Assembly (NCBI GenBank): GCA_027493525.1
Contig: JAOSKN010000003.1
Span: 1,302,001 to 1,366,000, forward strand
Direction of reading: 5' to 3'
Length of the DNA: 64,000 nucleotides
Source: Planctomycetota bacterium
GTDB lineage: Bacteria > Planctomycetota > SZUA-567 > H5-PLA8
Shown: positions 42,700-51,561 of the stretch, piece after piece
Position numbering within the stretch: position 1 is the stretch's first letter
Layout: each line of letters begins with the position of its first letter
Position numbers and translations under genes: made by a program
Notes under the pieces: model-generated
Told to the model about the DNA's origin: nothing
What the model saw: the letters and a program-made list of their open reading frames with translations, nothing else
Database searches by the model: none

Positions 42700-42812
42700 T
42701 GGTGAATGCGAAGCCGGCGTGAAAGAAGTAAACAGAGAATGGCAAACAGTTACTTCCTGGACGTGAATTAGCCGCTACCGTTCGCCATTCACGCCTTAGA
42801 ATGGAGTTCCCC

Positions 42813-44195
42813 ATGCCCAACCTCGAAGCGGCCCTGAAGTACGCCGGTGAACATCGCGAGAAGTTCCGCGACGACCTGATCGAACTGGTGCGCATCCCGT
42901 CGGTCAGCACCGACCCCGGGCGCGCGGCGGAGATGAAGCAGGCCGCCGAATGGTGCGCGGCGCAACTGCGCGGACTGGGCTTCCGGAACGCCGCGGTGCT
43001 GCCGACGGCGCGGCATCCGGTCGTCTACGCCGAGCACCTCGCGGCGGGCCCAGGCAAGCCGACGATCCTCTTCTACGACCACTACGACGTCCAGCCGCCG
43101 GAACCGCTCGACGAATGGGAGACGCCGCCCTTCGAGCCGACGGTGCGCGGCGAGAACCTCTACGCGCGCGGCGCTTCGGACAGCAAGGGCCAGCTCGTCG
43201 CGCACCTGAAGGCCGTCGAGGCGCTCGTCAAGAGCGGCGGCGGCAACCTCCCGGTCAACCTCAAGTACATGCTCGAAGGCGAGGAGGAGATCGGCTCGCC
43301 CAGCCTGCCCGATTTCATGGCGCGGGAGCGCGAGCGGCTCAAGAGCGACTTCTGTCTCAACGGGGACAGCGGGATCCTCGGCGCCGACCGCCCGGGGCTT
43401 TGCTACGCGTTGCGCGGGCTGGCCTACTTCGAGATCCGGCTTAGCGGTCCGGCGCGGGATCTCCATTCGGGGCTCTTCGGCGGCGCCGTCCACAACCCCG
43501 CGGAAGTTCTCGCGAACCTGCTCGCCGGAATGAAGGACGCGCAAGGGCGGGTCACGCTCCCGGGCTTCTACGAGGACGTCCGCGAACTGAGCGCCGAGGA
43601 ACGCGCGGACCTCGCGAGGGTGCCGCAGGACGAGGCCTGGTGGCTGGCGGGCACCGGCGCGCCGGCGCTCTGGGGCGAAGCCGGATATACGCCAACCGAG
43701 CGCGCCACCGCGCGCCCGACCCTGGAGGTCAACGGTCTGCTCAGCGGCTTCACCGGGACGGGCTCCAAAACGGTCCTGCCGTCCCGCGCCATGGCCAAGC
43801 TCTCCATGCGCCTCGTCGCCGACCAGGATCCGGCCAAGGTCAAGGTTGGACTGGAGCGGTATCTGAAGGAGCACGCGCCGCCCAGCGTCCGCTGGGAACT
43901 GCTCACCCACGCCGCCGCGCGCCCGTCCATCGTGGAACGGGACAGCCGCGAAGCCCGTGCCGCCGGGCAGGCCCTGGAAGCCGCCTGGGGCCGCAAGCCC
44001 ATCTTCTTCAGACAGGGCGGAACCATCCCGGCCGTCGCCCAGATCGAGGAGACCCTGGGCTTGAAGTCGCTCCTGATGGGCTTCGGGCTCCCCGACGACA
44101 ATCTCCACGCGCCCAATGAGAAGGTCCACCTGCCAACCTTCCAGAGGGGCGTCGAGGCACATGTGCGTTTCATGAGCCTCTGCGGCAAAGCTTAG
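42813..44195 (+). CDS. M20-family metallopeptidase (dipeptidase)
   Basis: A 460-residue zinc peptidase of the M20 family (CNDP/ArgE/DapE group). The metal-binding motifs are clear: FYDHYDVQPPEPLDEW with His and Asp, YARGASDSKGQ with the bridging Asp, and LEGEEEIGSPSL with the catalytic and metal-binding Glu residues. A dimerisation domain sits in the middle (DLHSGLFGGAVHNPAEVLANL), and HAPNEKV near the end supplies another ligand. It should cleave dipeptides or related amides in the cytoplasm. I chose the ATG at 42813 over one four codons earlier because GGAG lies 6 bases before it. Confidence 0.92.
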   Translation: MPNLEAALKYAGEHREKFRDDLIELVRIPSVSTDPGRAAEMKQAAEWCAAQLRGLGFRNAAVLPTARHPVVYAEHLAAGPGKPTILFYDHYDVQPPEPLDEWETPPFEPTVRGENLYARGASDSKGQLVAHLKAVEALVKSGGGNLPVNLKYMLEGEEEIGSPSLPDFMARERERLKSDFCLNGDSGILGADRPGLCYALRGLAYFEIRLSGPARDLHSGLFGGAVHNPAEVLANLLAGMKDAQGRVTLPGFYEDVRELSAEERADLARVPQDEAWWLAGTGAPALWGEAGYTPTERATARPTLEVNGLLSGFTGTGSKTVLPSRAMAKLSMRLVADQDPAKVKVGLERYLKEHAPPSVRWELLTHAAARPSIVERDSREARAAGQALEAAWGRKPIFFRQGGTIPAVAQIEETLGLKSLLMGFGLPDDNLHAPNEKVHLPTFQRGVEAHVRFMSLCGKA

Positions 44196-44324
44196 GCACC
44201 TAGTGCATTATTTTTAGGCTTTTGCAGGGCTCGAATGCACCTAAGAACCCCAAGCTCGGTTCGTCCATGCCTCAGATGAAACGGCCCAACCTGTTCTAAA
44301 CATGGTTTCCTGAGGATGTTGGAC

Positions 44325-45573
44325 ATGAATGCGTATTGGAAGCTGGTGGCGGTGGCGATCGCGGGATTGGGGCTCGGCGCAGTCCAAGTTAGCGCCGCCG
44401 ACTCCTTGATCCTAAAGAATGGGACCATCCTCGAAGGAGAACTGGTCAACTACACGCCGCAACAGGCCGAGGTCGTCATCAATACGGGTATCCGCAGCAC
44501 GACCCTCCAGCGCGGGCAGATTCGGCAGGTGCAACTCGACGATGCGTCCCGGCAGGAGTTCGCGCGACAGTTCAACGCCCTGGACGCGAAGGACGCCAAG
44601 GGGCACTTCGAGTTGTACAAGTGGGCCAAGAGCAAGCGCATGTACAGCTTCGCCGACCAGGCGCTCCAGACGACGCTGAAGGCCGATCCCCAACACGCGC
44701 AGGCGCGGAAGGTATTGGGACACGTTTACCGGGATGGCCGCTGGCTGAGCGCCGAAGAAGCCGCCAAGCTGCCCGCCTCGGCCAAAGCCGAAGAGAGCTG
44801 GATCATCGGCGAGACCCAGGGAGGCGATGGGACGACTCGCGCGGTGGACCCCGAGAAGGCGCAATTCGAGCGGAAGGTACTCGAGCAGGCGCGCATCCTG
44901 GGCAAGAGCGACAGCAAAGACGAAGACAAAGAGGTTGTCGTGGCGGAGTTCGTGCGCGACCGCGAGCGCGTCGGCGACGCGCTGCTGGGCTGCCTCGACT
45001 TCCGCCGCGTGGCCGACGAAGAGGTCCGCCTGGGCGCGCTGAAGGGCCTCAAGGTGGTCAAGTCCGCCAGCCCGCGCACCCCGCCGTCCCTGGCCTGGTC
45101 GGCGGTGATGGATCCCCGTCGAGGATGTCCGCGAAGCCGCCGTCGGCCTGATCAAGGACCGCAAAGACGACGAGGCCGTCGGCGGGATGATCCGGCACCT
45201 GGTCGGCGCCTTCGACGAGGTCGGCGGGCTGCGCAACGCCCCCGTCCGCGACGCCGCGGTGAAGTCGCTCCGCGCGCTCGGCGACTCCCGCGTCTATGAG
45301 GCGCTGCTGTACTACGTCGTCTGCGAGATGCGCCCGACCGTGACCGAACTGGCCAGCTTCCGCACCCGGCAGATCGACAGCTTCACCGTCCAGCAGGGTG
45401 GGAACGTGATCATCCCGATCCTGCTCAGCTTCCCGGTCCAGTTCCCCGAGTTGTCCATTACCCGCGTCCGCACGACCGTCAGCGCCCCCGCCAGCGCGCT
45501 GCGCGCCGTCACCGGCCAGAACTTCGGCGACGACGTCGGAGCATGGAAAAAGTGGATCAAGGGGCAGAAGTAA
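44325..45573 (+). CDS. Exported protein with helical (HEAT-like) repeats (frame broken at a C run)
   Basis: About 415 residues if the C4 run at 45114-45117 is read as C3, giving the HEAT-like stretch AVMDPVEDVREAAVGLI. The start at 44325 has GAGGA 10 bases upstream. A signal peptide ends near QVSAADS. A beta-rich segment follows (LILKNGTILEGELVNYT, RSTTLQRGQIRQVQLDD), resembling SH3-like domains seen at the N-terminus of such proteins. A helical region with VYRDGRWLSAEEAAKL comes next, then HEAT repeats and a beta-rich C-terminus (NVIIPILLSFPVQF). Function is unknown. It is probably periplasmic. Confidence 0.7.
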
Positions 45574-45578
45574 GTACG

Positions 45579-45592
45579 AATGCGGAATGCGG
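45579..45592. repeat. Tandem AATGCGG intergenic repeat
   Basis: Two AATGCGG units lie just after the HEAT-like gene and before MITE copy B. They are the same family as 26254-26270 and, inverted, 33121-33143. Confidence 0.55.
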
Positions 45593-45616
45593 TCGTAAAC
45601 CTTAACGATCCAACTT

Positions 45617-45783
45617 AGAGTGCGTCCTAAGACGTCACGCGGCCGTCTTCGGGCGGCGGGCTTCGCGATGCGTCGTTGGCCTGCTCGCCGTAGGCGCTGT
45701 CCCGATACAGTTCGTTCGGCCGCCTCGCCTCGCTTGCCCGGCGCTCCGAAACCGCCTCGCGATCCGGTTTTAGGACGCACTCT
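45617..45783. mobile_element. 167-bp palindromic MITE-like element, copy B
   Basis: Identical in length to copy A and with the same termini (AGAGTGCGTCCTAA... and ...GTTTTAGGACGCACTCT, with one left-arm substitution). It is flanked by TA on both sides of GAGTGCG...CGCACTC. Its right end supplies two bases of the stop codon of the AraC gene. It contains no gene. Confidence 0.8.
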
Positions 45784-46601
45784 AACTGTTCCGTTCACGA
45801 AAGCCCCGCGGCGAGATGCCCGTCAGCTTCTTGAACTGCGCGCTGAAGGCGTATTCGTCGGGATACCCCAGCTCGGCGGCGATCTCCTTCATGCGCCGCG
45901 AACGGTCCTTCGTCAACAGCGCCATGGCGCGCTCGACCCGCCGGCGGATGCGGTAGTCGCGGGGCGCGGTGCCGAAGCGCTCGGCGAAGCGCTTACGGAA
46001 GGCGCTGTAGCTCATGCCGACGCGGCGGGCGACCTCCGGAAGCGCTAGCGCCCCGGCGAGATCCTCGTTGAGGATCTGCATGGCGCGGGCGAGCGGCCCG
46101 CCGGGCGCGGGGGAGGCGGCGCGCGCGGTCGTGCTCCAGCAGTTCCACGATGAAGCGCTGCATGTCAAGCAGGAGCGGCATGAAGTCGCGCTCGTCGCAG
46201 CGCCGCAGCCGGTCGCGCAGCTCGGCGAAGCCCGCGATCCAGCGCTCGCCGACGCCCACTTGCAGGACGGGCCGGTCGAGCGAAGAGAGCCCCAGCAGCG
46301 CCAGCAATTCGAAAACCTGGCAAGGCACGGCGACGTAGCAGCGCAAGCCGCAGGGGTCGAGCCGCACCGAATGCGGGCGGCTCGGGAAGCGTTGCATCAG
46401 CGCGCCGGGCGCGATGGGGAAGCTCCGCCCGCGCGCGTCGGTGTACTCTCCTTGAGCGTCTGGCAGGTACACGACCGCGTATTGCGGCGTCAGGAAGTCG
46501 CGCTCGGCGAACCCGCCGCGCTTGCGCATCAGCCCCGCGCGCAATTGCGCCGAAGTCGTGCCCACGCCCATCCGGTACACGCCGCCTTCACGCACCCGCA
46601 T
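45782..46601 (-). CDS. AraC-family transcriptional regulator (frame broken at a G run)
   Basis: About 272 residues if the G5 run at 46109-46113 is read as G4. The N-terminal 150 residues form a cupin-like sensor (PQYAVVYLPDAQGEYTDARG, GALMQRFPSRPHSVRLD). The C-terminal 100 residues carry two helix-turn-helix units (ALPEVARRVGMSYSAFRKRF and KEIAAELGYPDEYAFSAQFK), ending SPRGFRERNS. The start at 46601 has a perfect GGAGG 7 bases upstream; earlier in-frame Mets lack one. It is divergent from the sulfatase gene with 140 bases between starts, so it very likely controls that gene and the MFS gene in response to a sugar-like ligand. Its stop codon abuts MITE copy B. Confidence 0.85.
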
Positions 46602-46741
46602 GCCGAACCCTCCGGGAAGCCGTATCAAAAAATACAAGAAATCGGCCAAAGCTGCCATTCCCGATGCCCTGGTGCACGGGATAGGCTGTTTACGCATCGG
46701 GGAAGGGTATCAATAAACACAATTCAACCCGGAGGTCCGCC

Positions 46742-48131
46742 ATGCGACCCAACCTCATCTTCATCCTCATGGACGACCTGGGCTGGCGCGACCTGGGCTG
46801 CCAGGGCAGCGAATTCTACGAGACGCCCAACCTGGACCGGCTTGCGAAGGAAGGCCTGCGTTTCACCGACGCCTACGCCGCCTGCCCCGTCTCTTCGCCC
46901 TCCCGCGCCAGCGTCATGACCGGCCGCTACCCCGCGCGCGTGGGCGTCACCGACTGGATCAACTGGGGCGGCAAGTCCCACCCCTGCCGCGGGCGTCTCA
47001 TCGACGCGCCGTACGTCGACCACCTCCCGCTCACCGAGACCAGCCTCGCTCGCGCGCTCAAGGAAGGCGGCTACCGCACCTGGCACGTAGGCAAGTGGCA
47101 TCTCGGCGGCCCCGAACACTACCCCGACCGCCAAGGCTTCGACGTCAACGTCGGCGGAAGCGAGCGCGGCTGTCCCAAGACCTACTTCAGCCCCTGGAAC
47201 ATCGCCAACCTCCCCCGACGGCCCAACGGGCGAGTTCCTCGACGACCGCCTCACCGACGAAGCGATCAACCTGATCCGCAAGAACGACGGGCGGCCTTTC
47301 TTCCTTAACCTCTGGTACTACCTCGTCCATACGCCGATCCAGGGCAAGCCGGACCTGGTGGCCAAGTATCGGGAGAAGGTCCTGGAAATGGGTCTCGACA
47401 AGGTTCCGACGTTCGAGGACGGCGACTTCCACCCGACCGAGCACAAGAAACACGTCCGCATCAAGCGCCGGCTCGTCCAGTCCGACCCCACGTACGCGGC
47501 GATGGTCGAGACGATGGACACCAACATCGGGCGGCTCGTCAACGCGCTCGAAGCCAGCGGCCAGATGGATAACACGCTGCTCGTCTTTACGAGCGACAAT
47601 GGCGGCTTGGCGACGTCCGAAGGTTCGCCGACGACCAATCGCCCGCTCTGCGAAGGCAAGGGCTGGATGTACGAAGGCGGCACGCGCGAGCCGCTCATCG
47701 TCTGGGGCCCCGGCCGCGTGAACCCCGGCGTCAGCCGCGCGCCCGTCTCGAGCCCCGACTTCTACCCCACCCTCCTCGACGCGGCCGGCCTTGACCCGAT
47801 GCCCGAACAGCACTGCGACGGCGTCAGCCTCGCCCCGCTCTTCAAGGGCACGGGCACGCTCCCCGAGCGCGCGCTTTTCTGGCACTACCCGCACTACGGC
47901 AACCAGGGCGGCCGCCCCGGCGCCTCGATGCGCGACGGCGACTGGAAGCTGATCGAGTTCTTCGAAGACGACCGCATCGAACTCTACAACCTGCGCGAGG
48001 ACCTCGGCGAGACGCAGGATCTCGCGCCGAGCCAGCCCGATCGAGCCTACGCCATGCGCCGGCGCCTCCATGCCTGGCAGGAAGAAGTCGAAGCCCTGCG
48101 CCCGCGGCGCAATCCGGAGCATGCGGGCTGA
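46742..48131 (+). CDS. Sulfatase, Ser-type (frame broken at a C run)
   Basis: About 462 residues if the C5 run at 47212-47216 is read as C4. It is a type I sulfatase. Metal-binding Asp residues lie in MDDLGW (11-12), and the active-site motif SSPSRASVMTGRYP puts Ser51 at the position converted to formylglycine. Being Ser rather than Cys, it would need an anaerobic-type maturase (anSME), which is not in this window. WHVGKWHLGG, TLLVFTSDNGG and KGWMYEGGTREPLIVWGPG are further conserved parts. There is no signal peptide in the chosen frame. The start has GGAGG 6 bases upstream. It probably desulfates a carbohydrate; its neighbours are an AraC regulator and an MFS transporter. Confidence 0.9.
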
Positions 48132-48372
48132 CATCAAATGCTGAATTCGAAATGCGAATGAACCACCCGCACGCCGAATCGTAGCGTGTGCGTCCCGGCC
48201 CATCACCCTTGCCACCCCTTACAGTGTCTCGGCGTGGCGCAAGTGCATCAACGAACCCGAGGCCTGCAATCCAGCTCATCCCTGACTATAAAACCTGTCC
48301 AGCGCAATAGTAATGGATTACATATCGTGCAGGCCGCCTCATTTCGTGTTTGCGCTTGGCGTAGAAGGTATA

Positions 48373-49875
48373 ATGGAAACGCATCCAGGATCAGTCCCGA
48401 GGCCCCGTCAAGAGCTCTCCCTTCCCGCACGGCAACAACGCTCCATGAACGCCCCACCCGACCCGCCGGCGCCGCCGCTCACGCCGGACCTCAAGCGCGC
48501 GCTTCGCCAGGCAAGCTGCTGGGCGGTGATGTTCGGCGCGGGCGAAGCCAGCTTCAACCTGCTCGGCGCGTTCCTCCAGGCCCCCGCGAGTTTCTTCGGC
48601 TTGCTGGCCGGCATCCCGCAACTGCTCGGTCCGCTGGCGCAGGTTTGGGCGGCGAACCTGGTCGACAAGACGCGCCGGCGCAAGCTCCTGGTCATCGTGG
48701 CGGTTCTCGCGCAGTCGGTGAGTTTCGTGCCGCTGGTGCTGCTGGTCTTCGCGGGCCCCGGCAGGCTGGCGCAGGCGGCCTTCCTGGTCGTGGTGACGGT
48801 TTACTTCGTCGCGGGGCACTTCAGCGCGCCGCCGTGGACGGGGCTCATCGGCGACCTCGTCCCGGCCGAAGGGCGCTTCGAGTACTTCGCGCGGCAGTCG
48901 CGCCTCGTCGGAACCATCGGGATGGTCATGCAGGTCGCGATGGGCGTCGGCTTCTACCTGGGGCGGGAATACAACGCGCTGGCGTGGGTCTTCGCTTCGG
49001 GCCTGGCCCTGGCCGGCGTGGCGCGTTTCGGCTCGTTTCTCTGCATCCAGCGCATGCAGGAGCCGCCGCACGAATCTTCGCCCGACACCGTCTTCACCTT
49101 CTGGAAGTTCATCCGCCGCGCGCGCGAGTCGAACTTCGTCCACTTCGTGCTCTTCGCCGCGCTGCTGCACTTCGGCACGCAGGTCGCCGGGCCGTTCTTC
49201 CTGCCTTACTGGATGTACACGCTCGGCTACACCGAGTGGGAGTGGGTCGTGCAGAGCAGCATCACGGCGGTGGCGGCGATCCTGACGATGCTGGGCTGGG
49301 GCCGCTTCAGCCAGCGCTTCGGGAACCGCAACACGATGCTTTATACCGGCTACGGCATCGCGCTGATCCCCGTCGGATGGATGCTCACCGAGAACCTGCT
49401 CCTGCTGGGCCTGATCAACGCCGCATCCGGCGTGCTCTGGGCCGGTTTTGGCCTCAGCACCTGGAACTACCTCCTGGAAGCCGTCAGCCCCCCGAAGCGC
49501 CCGCGCTGCACGGCATACCTGAACATCATCGTGGGCCTGGGCATCTTCGGCGGCTCGATGCTTGGCTCGTGGCTCGCGGGCTGCCTGCCGCTGACCCTCG
49601 CGTTCGCCGGCTGGTCGGTGACGGTCAAGACGACCTTCATGTACCTGCTCGCGTTGAGCTTCTTCCTGCGCCTCAGCGCCTGCCTGCTGATGCTCCCCAC
49701 CGTCCGCGAACTGCGCGGCGACGTCGAGCGCTTCTCGCTCAAGACCAGCTTTTTCGTGATCGCCCAGAGCCGCGTGCCCTTCGGGATCCGCTTCAGCATG
49801 ACGCATTTCATCGAGAAGAAGCCCGCCGTTCCGGACGTGGTGGAGCAGGTGTCGAATACGGATGGTTCGGAGTAG
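48373..49875 (+). CDS. MFS transporter
   Basis: A roughly 500-residue membrane protein with about 12 hydrophobic helices, for example VMFGAGEASFNLLGAFLQAP, LVIVAVLAQSVSFVPLVLLV, ILTMLGWGRFSQRFGNRNTM and IIVGLGIFGGSMLGSWLAG. The loop NLVDKTRRRKLLV between helices 2 and 3 matches the major-facilitator signature region. The long N-terminus is Pro-rich, and an internal ATG at 48445 is an alternative start. The substrate is not deducible. Following the sulfatase, it may take up the sugar released or its precursor. The C-terminal stop lies just before the IS66 insertion, which left the gene intact. Confidence 0.85.
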   Translation: METHPGSVPRPRQELSLPARQQRSMNAPPDPPAPPLTPDLKRALRQASCWAVMFGAGEASFNLLGAFLQAPASFFGLLAGIPQLLGPLAQVWAANLVDKTRRRKLLVIVAVLAQSVSFVPLVLLVFAGPGRLAQAAFLVVVTVYFVAGHFSAPPWTGLIGDLVPAEGRFEYFARQSRLVGTIGMVMQVAMGVGFYLGREYNALAWVFASGLALAGVARFGSFLCIQRMQEPPHESSPDTVFTFWKFIRRARESNFVHFVLFAALLHFGTQVAGPFFLPYWMYTLGYTEWEWVVQSSITAVAAILTMLGWGRFSQRFGNRNTMLYTGYGIALIPVGWMLTENLLLLGLINAASGVLWAGFGLSTWNYLLEAVSPPKRPRCTAYLNIIVGLGIFGGSMLGSWLAGCLPLTLAFAGWSVTVKTTFMYLLALSFFLRLSACLLMLPTVRELRGDVERFSLKTSFFVIAQSRVPFGIRFSMTHFIEKKPAVPDVVEQVSNTDGSE

Positions 49876-49882
49876 GAAAAAA

Positions 49883-49890
49883 GAAAAAAG
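49883..49890. repeat. 8-bp target-site duplication, left (GAAAAAAG)
   Basis: Identical to 51363-51370 and directly adjacent to the IS66-type terminal repeat. Confidence 0.92.
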
Positions 49891-51362
49891 GTAACCGTTC
49901 AGTCCCCTATGAAGGCTCATTTTTTACGTCACGCCATCCGATACTGTATGTGTGCGCGAGCTTAAACCCAACCCGGCTTGTCCGAATTGCGCGGTGCTCC
50001 TGGCGCGGATCGAAGAATTGGAAGCCAAGCTGGAGCGGCTTTCCGAGCGCTTGAACCAGAATTCCTCGAACTCTTCCAAACCACCGTCGTCCGATGCGCC
50101 CTGGCAGAAGCCTCCAGCCGCCAAGAAGCCGAGCGGCCGCAAACCCGGCGGACAACCCGGACATCCGGGCCATCACCGTGTACGTTTGCCGCCCGAACGG
50201 GTCACGCACGTGGTCCATTACGTGCCGCACGTATGTGCGGAATGCCAAGCCCCTTGTCTAAGCGGCCAGGGCCACACGATCCGCCTCCGACTTGGCATCA
50301 AGTCGCGTAGTTGCCTCCGCAGCCGGCCGAAATCACCGAATACCAGTGGCACGCACGCACCTGTCCGTGCTGCGGCTGCCGCACCCGCGCGGAGATTCCG
50401 CCGGAGATTCAAGCCCATGCGCTGGGTCCCAACCTGGCGGCGGCGTTGTCGTATCTGAGTGGGCGTGGCCACGCCAGCAAGCGCAACGTCCAGGAACTCG
50501 CCGAGACCGTCTTTGGGGTCCCGCTATCCCTGGGCACGGTGATCAAGCTCGAACACGAGATGAGCGGCGCGCTGGAAGGGCCTCACGCGCAGGCGCTGGC
50601 GGCCGTGCGTGGGGCGGCTTTCAAAAACGTGGATGAAACCGGCTGGGCGAAGGGTGGCAAGCTGTGTTGGCTGTGGGTGGCAGCCACGCGGAGCGTCGCA
50701 GCCTTTCAAATTCACGCCCACCGGGGTAAGGACGGCCTGAAGGCGTTGCTGGGGGCGTGTTGCGGCATCCTCGGCTCCGACCGCTGGGGCGCCTACGCGC
50801 ACCTGCCGCCGCGGCAGCGGCAAATTTGCTGGGCGCACCTCAAGCGCGATTTTCAGAAGTTGATCGACCTGGGATCCGCGACACAACCGCTCGGCCGAGC
50901 GGGCCGCAAGACCGCCCGAGCGGTCTTTGCGGCCTGGAAGGATTTCAAAGACCGGCGTTGCGACCGTGCCGCGCTACACGTGCGGTTGCAACCGATACGC
51001 CTGCGTTTCCAGAGAACGCTCCGGCTCGGAAGCAGGGGCGCGGACCCCAAAACCAAGCGCTTTTGCAGACGCGTGCTGAAAGTCTACGACGCGCTGTGGA
51101 CCTTCGCGGCCGTCGAAGGCATCGAACCGACCAACAACCACGCCGAACGGATGTTGCGTCCGGCGGTGCTGTGGCGCAAAGGGAGCTTCGGCAATCACAG
51201 TACCGCAGGCTGCCGTTTCACCGAACGGATCTTGACCACCGTGCAGACCTTGCGTTTGCAAAAGCGTCCCATCCTTGACTATCTGCGCAGGGCCTTGGCT
51301 GCTCACCGCACCGGCGCAAAGGCTCCGGCATTCCTTGCAGCGGTAGGGAACTGAACGGTTAC
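49891..51362 (+). mobile_element. IS66-family insertion sequence, 1472 bp, single-gene type
   Basis: The terminal inverted repeats start GTAACCGTTCAG at both ends (49891-49910 against 51343-51362; 18 of 20 positions agree). The element is flanked by a perfect 8-bp direct repeat, the duplication size of IS66. It encodes only a TnpC-type transposase, without tnpA or tnpB, as in the ISBst12-like subgroup. The ends look fresh, but the transposase is damaged. Confidence 0.95.
49952..51354 (+). pseudogene. tnpC: Degenerate IS66-type transposase (TnpC)
   Basis: The reading frame is about 467 codons after repair. The N-terminus has the leucine-zipper-like LLARIEELEAKLERLSERLN and the Ser/Pro-rich SSKPPSSDAPW...GRKPGGQPGHPG typical of IS66. 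One base is missing at the C4 run 50250-50253, where the reading frame changes, and a true nonsense codon (TAG, 50308-50310) sits where relatives have Glu (WHQVA-stop-LPPQPAE). Downstream the DDE core is intact: FKNVDETGWAKGGKLCWLW, ILGSDRWGAYAHL, CWAHLKRDFQKL and NNHAERMLRP. The run error could be technical, but the TAG is not, so the element is probably immobile without help. Confidence 0.88.
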
Positions 51363-51370
51363 GAAAAAAG
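51363..51370. repeat. 8-bp target-site duplication, right (GAAAAAAG)
   Basis: Identical to 49883-49890, adjacent to the right terminal repeat. Confidence 0.92.
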
Positions 51371-51561
51371 TAAAAGGTAAACAGGGATCGGTAGCCATGG
51401 ATGATCGGTGAACTGCGAATCTCTAGGGTCAGGACGGCCGAACCCCTTTCAATCCAACTTCAGGTACGGTAGTTCCGTTTTGAGCTTTCTGGCTTTCCCC
51501 AATCTCCCCTTCACTGTTCGCAGCGCACTGATTACTGTTTACGGACTTCAGGAGCCGCCCC

